Shown here: positions 6,831 through 13,897 of the stretch, in pieces | How positions within the stretch are numbered: position 1 is the stretch's first letter | Layout: each line of letters starts with the position of its first letter | Source: DATKZH01 sp964475955 | Lineage (GTDB): Bacteria > Planctomycetota > Planctomycetia > Pirellulales > Thermoguttaceae | Assembly (NCBI GenBank): GCA_964475955.1 | Contig: CAYYZY010000177.1 | Location: 1-16,139, forward strand | Length of the DNA stretch: 16,139 nt | Direction: 5' to 3' | The notes under the pieces: generated by a model | Databases searched by the model: none | Told to the model about the DNA's origin: nothing | Seen by the model: the letters and a program-made list of their open reading frames with translations, nothing else | Position numbers and translations under genes: made by a program

Positions 6831-8336
6831 CTACTCCCACTCCACCTCCGCACTCACGGCCTCCGGTTGCACGTGGTAGAGCCACTGCCGGGCGACCTCG
6901 CGATCGTCGAAGGGGATGCGATCGGTGCCGACGACCTGGAATTTTTCGTGTCCTTTGCCGGCGATCAACACGCAGTCGCCGGGCCGTGCCTGTCGCAAAG
7001 CCCAGTGGATCGCCTGCGCTCGGTCGGGAATGAGCTGAACGTCTTCCGGGCGCTGGAAGCCTTCGAGCACGTCGCGGAGGATGGCGCTCGGGTCTTCCGT
7101 TCTCGGGTTGTCGTTGGTCAGCACGGCCAGGTCGGCCTCGGCCTCCACGGCGCGGCCCATCAAGGGGCGTTTCTCCCGGTCGCGATCGCCGCCGGCCCCG
7201 AAGACGCAAATGAGCCGCCTTGCGATCACGTCGCGGAGCGTGCGGAGCGACGACGCGAGGGCGTCGGGCGTGTGCGCGAAATCGACGAATACGCCGAACG
7301 GCTGGCCGCACTCGATTCGCTGGAGCCGGCCGGGCACGTGGTCGACGGCTTCGAGGCCCTTGACGACCGTCACTAGGTCGATCCCGTAGGCCAACCCCAA
7401 CGCGGCCGCGATCAGGCAGTTGTACACGTGGTGCGTGCCGATCATCGGCGTGCGGACCGGCACCGTCTCGCTGCCCGCCGTGAGCAGGAACGTCTGCTCG
7501 CTGGGGAGCTGTTCGACCACGGTCGCGGTGATCTCGGCGGCCGAGCGGATGCCGACGGTCAGCACGGGCCCGCTCACCTGGCCGAGGTACGCGGCAGTGG
7601 TCGGATCGTCGGCGTTGAGCACGGCGAATCCCTCGCCCGACAGGTAGTCGAGCAGCCGCGACTTGGCCACCTGGTAGTCGAGGATCGACCGGTGGTAGTC
7701 GAGATGATCTCGGCGCACGTTGGTCACGCAGGCGGCGTCGAGCGAAATGCCGGCGATCCGCGATTGATCCAGGGCATGGCTGGAGACTTCGAGGACCGCG
7801 TGCGAGCATTCGTTGACGACGGTTCGGGCGAGCCAGCCGGCCAGTTCGTGCGGCGGGGGGGTGGTCAGCGACGCGCCGTGGAAGTCGAGGCCGTCGAAGC
7901 CGCCCAGCGTGCCCAACAGCCCCACGGCATGCCCGGCCATCGACAGCACGCTGGCGATGAGGCAGGACGTGGTGGTCTTGCCGTTGGTGCCGGTCACCCC
8001 GATCACGCGCACCCGGTCGGCCGGGTTGCCGGCCAGCGCCTGGCAGAGGCGGGCATGGGCGCGGCGCACGTCGGCGACGGAGCAGGTGGGCAGGTCGATG
8101 CCGGGGAGGGGTCGCTGGGTGAGCAGGGCGGTTGCCCCACGGCGGGCCGCCTCGGCGGCGTAGTCGTGCCCGTCGCAATCGCGGCCCGGCAGGGCGACGA
8201 ACAGGTCGCCCGGCCGGACGTCGCGCGAATCGGAAGCGCAGGAGGTGACCTCGACGTCGCCGGCGCCGCCGAATTCGGCGTCGGGCAGCAACCGGCGCAA
8301 ACTGATGCGTTGTCCCCCCTCAGGATGAATCCGCAT
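6831..8336 (-). CDS. murE: UDP-MurNAc-L-Ala-D-Glu--meso-diaminopimelate ligase MurE
   Basis: MurE adds the third amino acid of the peptidoglycan stem peptide. The 501-aa product has an N-terminal domain with SDSRDVRPGDLFVALPG (35-51), the P-loop VTGTNGKTTT (114-123), TTPPPHEL (158-165), EVSSHALDQSRIAG (183-196), DHLDYH (210-215), the carbamylated-lysine site YQVAKSRLL with K225, DFAHTPDAL (352-360), FGAGGDRDREKRPLMG (379-394), DNPRTEDP (409-416) and GKGHEKFQ (460-467). The DNPR motif is the known signature of meso-diaminopimelate specificity, so EC 6.3.2.13 is predicted rather than the lysine-adding form. The ATG at 8336 has GGAGG 9 nt upstream. It is the first gene of the mur run, with a promoter candidate about 210 bp upstream. 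Confidence 0.96.
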   Translation of the reverse strand: MRIHPEGGQRISLRRLLPDAEFGGAGDVEVTSCASDSRDVRPGDLFVALPGRDCDGHDYAAEAARRGATALLTQRPLPGIDLPTCSVADVRRAHARLCQALAGNPADRVRVIGVTGTNGKTTTSCLIASVLSMAGHAVGLLGTLGGFDGLDFHGASLTTPPPHELAGWLARTVVNECSHAVLEVSSHALDQSRIAGISLDAACVTNVRRDHLDYHRSILDYQVAKSRLLDYLSGEGFAVLNADDPTTAAYLGQVSGPVLTVGIRSAAEITATVVEQLPSEQTFLLTAGSETVPVRTPMIGTHHVYNCLIAAALGLAYGIDLVTVVKGLEAVDHVPGRLQRIECGQPFGVFVDFAHTPDALASSLRTLRDVIARRLICVFGAGGDRDREKRPLMGRAVEAEADLAVLTNDNPRTEDPSAILRDVLEGFQRPEDVQLIPDRAQAIHWALRQARPGDCVLIAGKGHEKFQVVGTDRIPFDDREVARQWLYHVQPEAVSAEVEWE

Positions 8337-8549
8337 AGCGCAAGGCCTCCGTGCCCTGCCGCGCCAAAACGTGCGATCTGATGGGCGGCAAACGCTCTCC
8401 CGGACGAGCTGGCGGCCCGACGTGCCCCCCGCGGACCGTCCAAGAAGCGTGGTTCGGATGGACGCCGTCCCGCCGAGATCCGCGACCCCGGCGAGAAGTC
8501 GTCCGGGCCGCTGCGGGCTTCCCTGCCCGCCCCTCGAAACGGCGGCCGG

Positions 8550-8577
8550 ATTGTCTCGATTTTCGCGACCCTGTCAA
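8550..8577 (-). promoter_or_regulatory. Sigma70-type promoter candidate for the mur run
   Basis: On the - strand a perfect -35 TTGACA (8577-8572) is followed after 16 bp by GACAAT (8555-8550), a 4/6 match to the -10 box. This leaves a leader of roughly 200 nt before murE. A GCGGGC/GCCCGC hairpin (8513-8530) falls at the start of that leader. I see no gene in the 8337-8880 interval. Confidence 0.5.
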
Positions 8578-8702
8578 GGCGAGATTCCACGGTCGCAAAG
8601 CGACAAAAAGGGGGACCGACGCCGAGCCGCGCCGGAACGCAGCCGACCGGAACTCGTGCCGGCCGCTTGCCCGTGCATCCGGCGTGAGGTCGCAGCCGCA
8701 TT

Positions 8703-8733
8703 TGTCATCAAGCGGGCCCCGCCCATAATGACA
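8703..8733. promoter_or_regulatory. Nested inverted repeat between the divergent promoters
   Basis: TGTCAT (8703-8708) pairs with ATGACA (8728-8733), and inside it GCGGG-c-CCCGC (8712-8722) is a second palindrome on nearly the same centre. It lies between the murE and proA promoter candidates, so it could be an operator or a transcript-end hairpin. No regulator can be named. Confidence 0.35.
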
Positions 8734-8771
8734 TAGGGGGCCCGGCTCTCTTTGCCTTGTGCGAATTTCCG

Positions 8772-8800
8772 TTGACGCGGCGGGCGCTCTGAGGGATACT
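8772..8800 (+). promoter_or_regulatory. Sigma70-type promoter candidate for proA-fliM
   Basis: TTGACG (8772-8777) and GATACT (8795-8800) are separated by exactly 17 bp, matching the consensus at 5/6 and 4/6 positions. The transcript would begin about 75 nt before the proA ATG. Confidence 0.5.
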
Positions 8801-8880
8801 TCCGGGCTATCCTGGGGGCGCGCTGCGGCCATTCAGCTCGCCGCGATTCCCGAAGCCGTTGTGAAATCAGAGGTTCCGTC

Positions 8881-10155
8881 ATGTCATCTGGGCAGTCCCA
8901 AGACCTCAGACAATACTGCGTCGACGTTGCCCGCCGGGCCAAGGAGGCGGCCGCCGACCTGGCCACCGTGACCGGCGCCCAGAAGCAGGACTGGCTGCGC
9001 GGCAGTGCCGCCCGGCTCCGCGAGCGGACCGACGCCCTGGCCGAGGCGAACGAGGCCGACCTGGCCGCGGCCCCCGGCTTCGGGTTGACCGACGCCCAGG
9101 TCGACCGGCTGCGTCTGACGGCGAGCCGCGTCGAGTCGATCGCCGTCGCCCTGGAAGAGGTCGCCGTGCTGCCCGAGCCGGTCGGAGAGGTGATGCACTG
9201 CTCGATACGGCCGAACGGGCTGGAGGTGCAGAAGGTTCGAGTGCCTTTGGGGGTGATCTTTTTTATTTATGAATCGCGGCCGAACGTGACGGCCGACGCG
9301 GCCGCGCTGTGCGTCAAGAGCGGCAACGCCGTGATCCTGCGGGGCGGGAAGGAGGCGGCCCACTCCAACCGGGTGATCGCGGCGATCCTCAGCGAAGCGG
9401 CCCCCGACGCCGGACTGCCCGCCGACGCCGTCCAACTCGTCGCCACCGCCGACCGCGAGGCCGTGGGCCACTTCCTCAACATGCCCGAGTACATCAACGT
9501 GAGCATTCCCCGGGGGGGGGAGGGGCTGATCCGCCGCGTCAGCGCCGAGGCCAAGATGCCGGTGATCAAGCATTTCGCGGGCAACTGCCACGTCTACCTC
9601 GACGCGTCGGCCGACGCCGAGGCGGCGGAGCGCATCGTGGTCAACGCGAAGTGCCAGCGCCTGGGCGTGTGCAACGCCGCCGAGTCGCTCGTGGTCCACG
9701 CCGGCGCGGCCGAGCGCCTCCTGCCCCGGGTTGGCGGCGCGCTTGCGGAGCGCGGCATCGAAATCCGCGGCGACGCGCGCACCCGGGCCCTGCTTCCCGA
9801 CGCGAAGGAAGCCACCGACGCGGATTTCGGCCGCGAGTACCTCGGCCCGACGATCTCGGTCAGGGTGGTTGATTCGCTGGAGGAAGCGATCGTCCACATC
9901 AACCGCTACAGTTCGCAGCACACGGAAGCCATCGTCACCGCCGACCTCGACTCGGCGCGCCGGTTCGCCGCCCGGGTCGACAGCTCGGCCGTGATGATCA
10001 ACGCCAGCACGCGGTTCAACGACGGGGGCCAGTTCGGTTTGGGAGCGGAGATCGGGATCAGCACCGACAAGTTCCACGCCCGGGGCCCCTGCGGCCTCCA
10101 CGAGCTGACCAGCTACAAGTACGTGGTGTACGGCACCGGGCAGACCCGCCCGTGA
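8881..10155 (+). CDS. proA: Gamma-glutamyl phosphate reductase ProA
   Basis: ProA (EC 1.2.1.41) reduces gamma-glutamyl phosphate to glutamate semialdehyde with NADPH, the second step of proline synthesis. The 424-aa product has the usual family length (about 415-420). Signatures: KVRVPLGVIFFIYESRPNVT (118-137), CVKSGNAVILRGGKEA (144-159), MPEYINVSIPRGGEGLIR (201-218), MPVIKHFAGNCHVYLD (226-241), QRLGVCNAAE (259-268) with the predicted catalytic C264, and the C-terminal FNDGGQFGLGAEIGISTDKF (379-398) with HARGPCGLHELTSYKYVVYG. The start is supported by a weak AGAGG 8 nt upstream. Its usual partner proB is not in the window. fliM follows after 25 bp, so the two are probably one transcript despite unrelated roles. 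Confidence 0.97.
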   Translation: MSSGQSQDLRQYCVDVARRAKEAAADLATVTGAQKQDWLRGSAARLRERTDALAEANEADLAAAPGFGLTDAQVDRLRLTASRVESIAVALEEVAVLPEPVGEVMHCSIRPNGLEVQKVRVPLGVIFFIYESRPNVTADAAALCVKSGNAVILRGGKEAAHSNRVIAAILSEAAPDAGLPADAVQLVATADREAVGHFLNMPEYINVSIPRGGEGLIRRVSAEAKMPVIKHFAGNCHVYLDASADAEAAERIVVNAKCQRLGVCNAAESLVVHAGAAERLLPRVGGALAERGIEIRGDARTRALLPDAKEATDADFGREYLGPTISVRVVDSLEEAIVHINRYSSQHTEAIVTADLDSARRFAARVDSSAVMINASTRFNDGGQFGLGAEIGISTDKFHARGPCGLHELTSYKYVVYGTGQTRP

Positions 10156-10180
10156 CGCCCCGCAAGCAAAGGACGCTTCG

Positions 10181-11224
10181 ATGAGCGGCGACGTACTCAG
10201 CCAGGAAGAAGTCGAGGGCTTGCTCAGTGCGATGTCGACCTCGGGCGAGGAGGCGGCGGCCGCGACGCACGCGGCCAGGCCGTCCGAGCCCGCGGCGGGC
10301 GGCCCGCCCCGCAAGCCCCGCGAGAAGATCATCCCCTACGACTTCAAGCGCCCGGAACGCGTGGGCAAAGAGCAGATCCGCGCCCTGCAAACGCTTCACG
10401 AAGGCTTCGGGCGCAACTTCGCGGCGGGGCTGTCGGCCATGCTGCGCAGCATGGTGGAGGTGAAGCTGGCCGGCGTCGATCAGCTCACCTTCAGCGAGTT
10501 CATCTTCAGCCTCGAAAACCCCACCTGCCTCAACCTCCTCACCGCCGAGCCCCTCGAGGGGAACATCATCCTGGAAATCAACCCCTCGATCCTCTACCCG
10601 ATCATCGACCGGCTGCTCGGCGGCGGCCGCGAGGGCAGCCCGCTCGCACGACGCCCGCTCACCGAAATCGAGCTGCGCCTCGTCTCCCGGATCAACGACC
10701 TGTTCCTCCGGGAGCTGAAGGAGGCCTGGCAGAACGTGCTGTCGCTGGACCCGAAGGTCGAGCGCGTCGAGAGCAACCCGCAGCTCGTGCAGATCGTGCC
10801 CCCGAACGAGGTCGTGGTGCTGATCAGCTTCGACGTGGCCCTGGGGGAAATTCGCGGGATGGTCAACCTGTGCATCCCCTACAACTCGATCGAGCGGATC
10901 AGCAGCAAGCTCTCGGCCAATAGTTGGGTGGCCTACGGCCATCGCGAGGCCACGCCCGACAGCATCCGGCAGGTCAGTCGCAACCTGCACAACGCCATGG
11001 TCGAACTGCGGGTGCGCCTGGCCCAGGCGCGGATCACGACGGGCGATCTGATCGGCCTGCGCGTGGGCGACATCATCACCACGGAGAAGGACAAGCGCAG
11101 CCCGCTGGTGGTCACGATCGAAGGCGCGCCCAAGTTTCGCGCCTCGTGCGGCTCGTACAAAGCCCGCAAGGCGATCCGCATCGAGGAGGTCATCACCGAG
11201 CAGTCCGCGGCGCCCGGCGATTGA
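10181..11224 (+). CDS. fliM: Flagellar motor switch protein FliM
   Basis: FliM is the middle protein of the flagellar C-ring; it binds phospho-CheY and FliG and sets rotation direction. The 347-aa product shows the N-terminal LSQEEVEGLLSAM (6-18), which corresponds to the CheY-binding LSQ.EID.LL segment, then a low-complexity Ala/Pro linker (about 20-48), the start of the core at YDFKRPERVGKEQIRALQ (53-70), the middle domain with RLLGGGREG (144-152), and a C-terminal SpoA/FliN-like domain (about 265-335: GDLIGLRVGDIITTEKD). AAGGA lies about 8 nt before the ATG. No other flagellar gene is in the window, so this is an isolated fliM. Its stop codon overlaps the promoter candidate of the next gene, and its last 15 or so codons were copied along with that gene. 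Confidence 0.95.
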   Translation: MSGDVLSQEEVEGLLSAMSTSGEEAAAATHAARPSEPAAGGPPRKPREKIIPYDFKRPERVGKEQIRALQTLHEGFGRNFAAGLSAMLRSMVEVKLAGVDQLTFSEFIFSLENPTCLNLLTAEPLEGNIILEINPSILYPIIDRLLGGGREGSPLARRPLTEIELRLVSRINDLFLRELKEAWQNVLSLDPKVERVESNPQLVQIVPPNEVVVLISFDVALGEIRGMVNLCIPYNSIERISSKLSANSWVAYGHREATPDSIRQVSRNLHNAMVELRVRLAQARITTGDLIGLRVGDIITTEKDKRSPLVVTIEGAPKFRASCGSYKARKAIRIEEVITEQSAAPGD

Positions 11225-11249
11225 CCGGCCCCCGGCACGTGCCGATAAT
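11221..11249 (+). promoter_or_regulatory. Promoter candidate of Uma2 gene 1 with a palindrome in the spacer
   Basis: The -35 TTGACC (11221-11226), which overlaps the fliM stop codon, and the -10 GATAAT (11244-11249) are spaced by 17 bp, each 5/6 to consensus. A perfect 12-bp palindrome, CGGCACGTGCCG (11233-11244), fills the spacer and touches the -10 box, a typical operator position. Confidence 0.6.
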
Positions 11250-11305
11250 GGTGCATAGAGGCCGTCTGTTCGCCCGCCCGCGCGACAATCTGGGAGCCCC
11301 CGCTT

Positions 11306-11971
11306 ATGGCCTACGCCATCGAACCCGCCGTCGGCACGTGGACGGCCGCCGACCTGGTGGAACGGTTCGGCGCCATCCCCCTCCACCGTATCCGCCACGA
11401 TCCCCCTCCGGGAACCGCCACCGAACGCGACGTGATCGAGATCCACCACCGCGAGGACCGGCTCTACGAACTCATCGACGGCGTGCTCCTGGAGAAGACC
11501 GTGGGTACCTACGAATCCTATCTGGCGGGACAGATCCTTGGGTTGCTCTGGGTATTCCTCCAGGAGCACGACTTCGGCATCGCGCTCGGGGCTGACGGCA
11601 TGATGCGGCTGGCGCCGGAGTTGGTCCGGATACCCGACGTGTCGTTCGTCGCTTCCGACCGTCTCCCGGGCGGGAAGGTGCCTCGCGAGCCGATCGCCGA
11701 TTTGGCGCCGAACCTGGCCGTCGAGGTGATCAGCAAGTCGAACACGCCGCGGGAGATGGAGCGCAAGCTGGCCGACTACTTTGGCGCCGGGGTGCTCCAG
11801 GTGTGGTACGTTTACCACACGCCGCGCCGGGAGGTGCACGTTTACACGTCGCCCGATCAGCGCACGGTGCTCGCCGAAGGACAAACGCTCGACGCCGGCG
11901 AGGTGCTGCCCGGCTTCACCCTGCCCGTCGCCGACCTCTTCGCCGAACCGGGCCGGGCCGCGAAGCCCTGA
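11306..11971 (+). CDS. Uma2-family PD-(D/E)XK nuclease-like protein, copy 1
   Basis: The 221-aa product has the layout of Uma2/DUF820 (PF05685), a restriction-endonuclease-fold family expanded in Cyanobacteria and Planctomycetota whose cellular role is largely unknown. Seen: ELIDGVLLEK (55-64) with the first acidic residue, RLAPELVRIPDVSFVASDR (101-119) with D111, LAVEVISKSNT (137-147) giving the E140...S/K part of the motif, then ERKLADYFGAGVLQVWYVY (152-170) and the terminal EVLPGFTLPVADLF (199-212). All predicted active-site residues are present, so it is potentially active. GGGAG lies 9 nt before the ATG. It has its own promoter candidate at the end of fliM. A near-identical paralogue lies 873 bp downstream. 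Nuclease activity is inferred from fold only. Confidence 0.9.
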   Translation: MAYAIEPAVGTWTAADLVERFGAIPLHRIRHDPPPGTATERDVIEIHHREDRLYELIDGVLLEKTVGTYESYLAGQILGLLWVFLQEHDFGIALGADGMMRLAPELVRIPDVSFVASDRLPGGKVPREPIADLAPNLAVEVISKSNTPREMERKLADYFGAGVLQVWYVYHTPRREVHVYTSPDQRTVLAEGQTLDAGEVLPGFTLPVADLFAEPGRAAKP

Positions 11972-12093
11972 GATCACACGCGGAACTGCCGACCTTGGCC
12001 GCAGGCGACGGCATCCGGCGAATCCTGCGTTTTCGCGAAGGCCCCGAGCCGCATCGAGGCGGTCATTACCGAGCAGTCCGCGGCGCCCGGCGA

Positions 12094-12122
12094 TTGACCG
12101 GCCCCCGGCACGTGCCGATAAT
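12094..12122 (+). promoter_or_regulatory. Promoter candidate of Uma2 gene 2, duplicated
   Basis: Identical copy of the promoter at 11221-11249: TTGACC (12094-12099), 17-bp spacer with the palindrome CGGCACGTGCCG (12106-12117), GATAAT (12117-12122). Here it is freed from the intact fliM gene. Confidence 0.6.
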
Positions 12123-12178
12123 GGTGCATAGAGGCCGTCTGTTCGCCCGCCCGCGCGACAATCTGGGAGCCCCCGCTT

Positions 12179-12742
12179 ATGGCCTACGCCATCGAACCCG
12201 CCGTCGGCACGTGGACGGCCGCCGACCTGGTGGAACGGTTCGGCGCCATCCCTCTCCACCGTATCCGCCACGATCCTCCTCCGGGGGCCGCCACCGAACG
12301 CGACGTGATCGAGATCCACGACCGCGAGGACCGGCTCTACGAACTCATCGACGGCGTGCTCCTGGAGAAAACCGTGGGTACCTATGAATCCTATCTGGCC
12401 GCGCTCCTGGCCCAGTTTCTGGGGGTCTTCGTCCGCGAGCACGGCCTGGGCATCGTGCTGGGGGCCGACGGCATGATGCGGCTGGCCCCGGAGCTGGTTC
12501 GGATACCCGACGTATCGTTCGTCGCTTCCGACCGTCTCCCGGGCGGGAAGGTGCCTCGCGAGCCGATCGNNNNNNNNNNNNNNNNNNNNNNNNNNNNNNN
12601 NNNNNNNNNNNNNNNNNNNNNNNNNNNNNNNNNNNNNNNNNNNNNNNNNNNNNNNNNNNNNNNNNNNNNCGAGGTGCTGCCCGGCTTCACCCTGCCCGTC
12701 GCCGACCTCTTCGCCGAACCGGGCGGGGCCGCGAAGCCCTGA
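12179..12742 (+). CDS. Uma2-family PD-(D/E)XK nuclease-like protein, copy 2 (interrupted by N gap)
   Basis: Paralogue of the gene at 11306. Residues 1-73 differ at only two positions (T37A, H48D). Residues 74-95 differ at about 12 of 22 (YLAALLAQFLGVFVREHGLG replaces YLAGQILGLLWVFLQEHDFG). Residues 96-130 are identical again, and the C-terminal 23 residues differ once. E55 and D111 are retained; the EVISK part lies in the gap. The visible length of 187 codons includes 34 undefined ones. If the gap matches copy 1, the true product is about 221 aa, and the frame is preserved because 100 and 202 leave the same remainder modulo three. The stop lies 8 bp from the converging gene at 12751. Function is as for copy 1. 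Confidence 0.85.
   Translation: MAYAIEPAVGTWTAADLVERFGAIPLHRIRHDPPPGAATERDVIEIHDREDRLYELIDGVLLEKTVGTYESYLAALLAQFLGVFVREHGLGIVLGADGMMRLAPELVRIPDVSFVASDRLPGGKVPREPIXXXXXXXXXXXXXXXXXXXXXXXXXXXXXXXXXXEVLPGFTLPVADLFAEPGGAAKP
12570..12669. other. Assembly gap (100 N)
   Basis: Exactly 100 undetermined bases, the conventional size for a scaffold gap of unknown length, inside the second repeat unit. The near-identical first unit very probably caused the break. Confidence 0.98.
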
Positions 12743-12750
12743 ATCGGCGC

Positions 12751-13701
12751 CTATCTCGGGCGCGGCCGCCCCTCGCGCGCCGCGTAGTGCGCCGCGCACT
12801 CCGACTCCCGCCCGAGCACGACGCGCCGGTCGCGAAGCTCGCCGTAGCGCCCGGTGATCACGGTCCACCGGCCGTCGCCCCCAGGGTCGTCGCGGGAGAT
12901 GACCACCCAGTCGCGCGTGGTCCCCAGTTCGTGGGCGCGGGCCGTGTTGGAGTAGTGGGCCGTGTAGCGCCGGCCCCCGTGGTCGGCGTGCATGACGGGC
13001 AGCCACGCCTCGTTCGTCGGGTTGAATCTGCGCGGTGCGATCCGCGGCAAACGCCCCAGCTCGGCCAGCAGGCGGTAGCGGCGGTCGACGTCGAGCAGAT
13101 CGGCCACGGGGGCGTCGTCCGACGCCCGCTCGCGCGCCGGCCGCCTCGCCGGCGCCGCCCGCCGGAACCGGCCGGCCAACGACTCCCGAACGGCCCGCAG
13201 ACGCTTCGGGCCCATGCCCGGCACCCGGGCCAGGCGCCCGTCGTGGGCCGCGGCCTCCAGCTCCGCCAGCGTCGCGATGCCAAGCTGCTGGTGAATCTGC
13301 CGGGCGAGCCCGGGGCCGACGTCGGGCACGGTGGCCAGCAGCTTTTCGGGCGAATTGGCCGCGCGCAGCCGGTCGAGCGTCGCACACCGGCCGGTGCGCA
13401 CCATCCGCTCAATCGTGCGGGCCAGCGAACGGCCGATCCCCGCCAGGCGCTCCAGGCCCGCGGGACCCTCCTGCCGGAGGATTTCGCCAACGGGCCGGTC
13501 GAGCCCCCGCAACGTGCGGGCACCCGTCCGATACGCCCGAACGCGGAACGGGTTGCCCCCTTGCCCCTCCAATAGACCGGCGATCTGCTCCAACTGCTCG
13601 GCGATCTGGACGTTGCTCAAGCGGCGCGGCGCTCCCGGCGTTTCCGCCGGCGGCGCCGGAAACGGCAAGCACAACTGCTGCTCGGCCTGCTCCGCGTTCA
13701 C
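12751..13701 (-). CDS. Helix-hairpin-helix protein with PolX-like N-terminal domain
   Basis: The 316-aa product has a DNA polymerase beta/PolX-type 8-kDa-like domain (about 30-115: VQIAEQLEQIAGLLEGQGGN, PFRVRAYRTGARTLR), followed by helix-hairpin-helix motifs at LAGIGRSLARTI (86-97), VPDVGPGLARQI (125-136) and VPGMGPKRLRAV (160-171). There is no nucleotidyltransferase palm or PHP domain, so it should bind DNA non-specifically but not polymerise. The C-terminal part (about 225-310: RFNPTNEAWLPVMHADHGGR, DWVVISRDD, WTVITGRYGELRDRRVVLGR) is a separate domain that I cannot name. The GTG at 13701 has GGGAG 7 nt upstream and starts just before conserved sequence. An ATG at 13839 with an excellent GGAGG would add 46 residues that look non-coding, so the start is uncertain. 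DNA repair or structural role is inference. Confidence 0.8.
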   Translation of the reverse strand: MNAEQAEQQLCLPFPAPPAETPGAPRRLSNVQIAEQLEQIAGLLEGQGGNPFRVRAYRTGARTLRGLDRPVGEILRQEGPAGLERLAGIGRSLARTIERMVRTGRCATLDRLRAANSPEKLLATVPDVGPGLARQIHQQLGIATLAELEAAAHDGRLARVPGMGPKRLRAVRESLAGRFRRAAPARRPARERASDDAPVADLLDVDRRYRLLAELGRLPRIAPRRFNPTNEAWLPVMHADHGGRRYTAHYSNTARAHELGTTRDWVVISRDDPGGDGRWTVITGRYGELRDRRVVLGRESECAAHYAAREGRPRPR

Positions 13702-13897
13702 TGAACCGCTCCCAACGTGCCGTACCGCCAATCCGGGGGACGCGAATGGACCCGGGAGATGGGGCCAAAATGCCGGGGTCCTCGTCACGCCGCAAGGGGC
13801 CAGACCTTCCCCGGCCTTCCCATTGACAATCCTATACATCCGCACACCTCCAGGCAACGCAACTACTTACGGCGAGGCTCGCAACGGCTGATGCCCG

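Larger units (their letters stand above)
11176..11971 (+). repeat. Direct repeat unit 1 (fliM 3' end + promoter + Uma2 gene)
   Basis: Homology to unit 2 begins at CCGCATCGAGG inside fliM and ends at the Uma2 stop codon. The offset between the two copies is constant at 873 bp up to the N gap. The 81-bp promoter and leader segment (11225-11305) is identical in both copies. About 77 bp of unrelated sequence (11972-12048) separates the units. Confidence 0.9.
12049..12742 (+). repeat. Direct repeat unit 2, with an assembly gap
   Basis: Second copy of 11176-11971. It begins with a remnant of the fliM 3' end (IEAVITEQSAAPGD in the equivalent frame), repeats the promoter, leader and Uma2 gene, and ends at the stop codon. 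It holds 100 Ns where unit 1 has 202 bases, so it is shown about 102 bases too short if the copies are collinear. Confidence 0.9.

Noticed and set aside
8337..8880. A gene on the - strand upstream of murE (frames near 8701-8003 and 8832-8320)
   Set aside because: These frames overlap murE or the promoter region, and their translation is low-complexity with no family signature.
8884..10332. A 482-codon - strand frame opposite proA
   Set aside because: proA is unmistakable on the + strand; the antisense frame is a codon-bias artefact.
11176..12742. Uma2 pair as a toxin-antitoxin or restriction-modification system
   Set aside because: There is no methyltransferase, antitoxin or specificity gene nearby; the neighbours are fliM and an HhH protein on the opposite strand.
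10058..13387. A 1109-codon open frame on the - strand opposite fliM and the Uma2 genes
   Set aside because: It runs through the N gap and mirrors the direct duplication, with no recognisable domain; an antisense shadow.
13702..13839. A 46-residue N-terminal extension of the HhH protein from the ATG at 13839
   Set aside because: Not fully excluded, since it has a strong GGAGG, but its translation looks non-coding and a GTG with its own ribosome site sits next to the conserved region.
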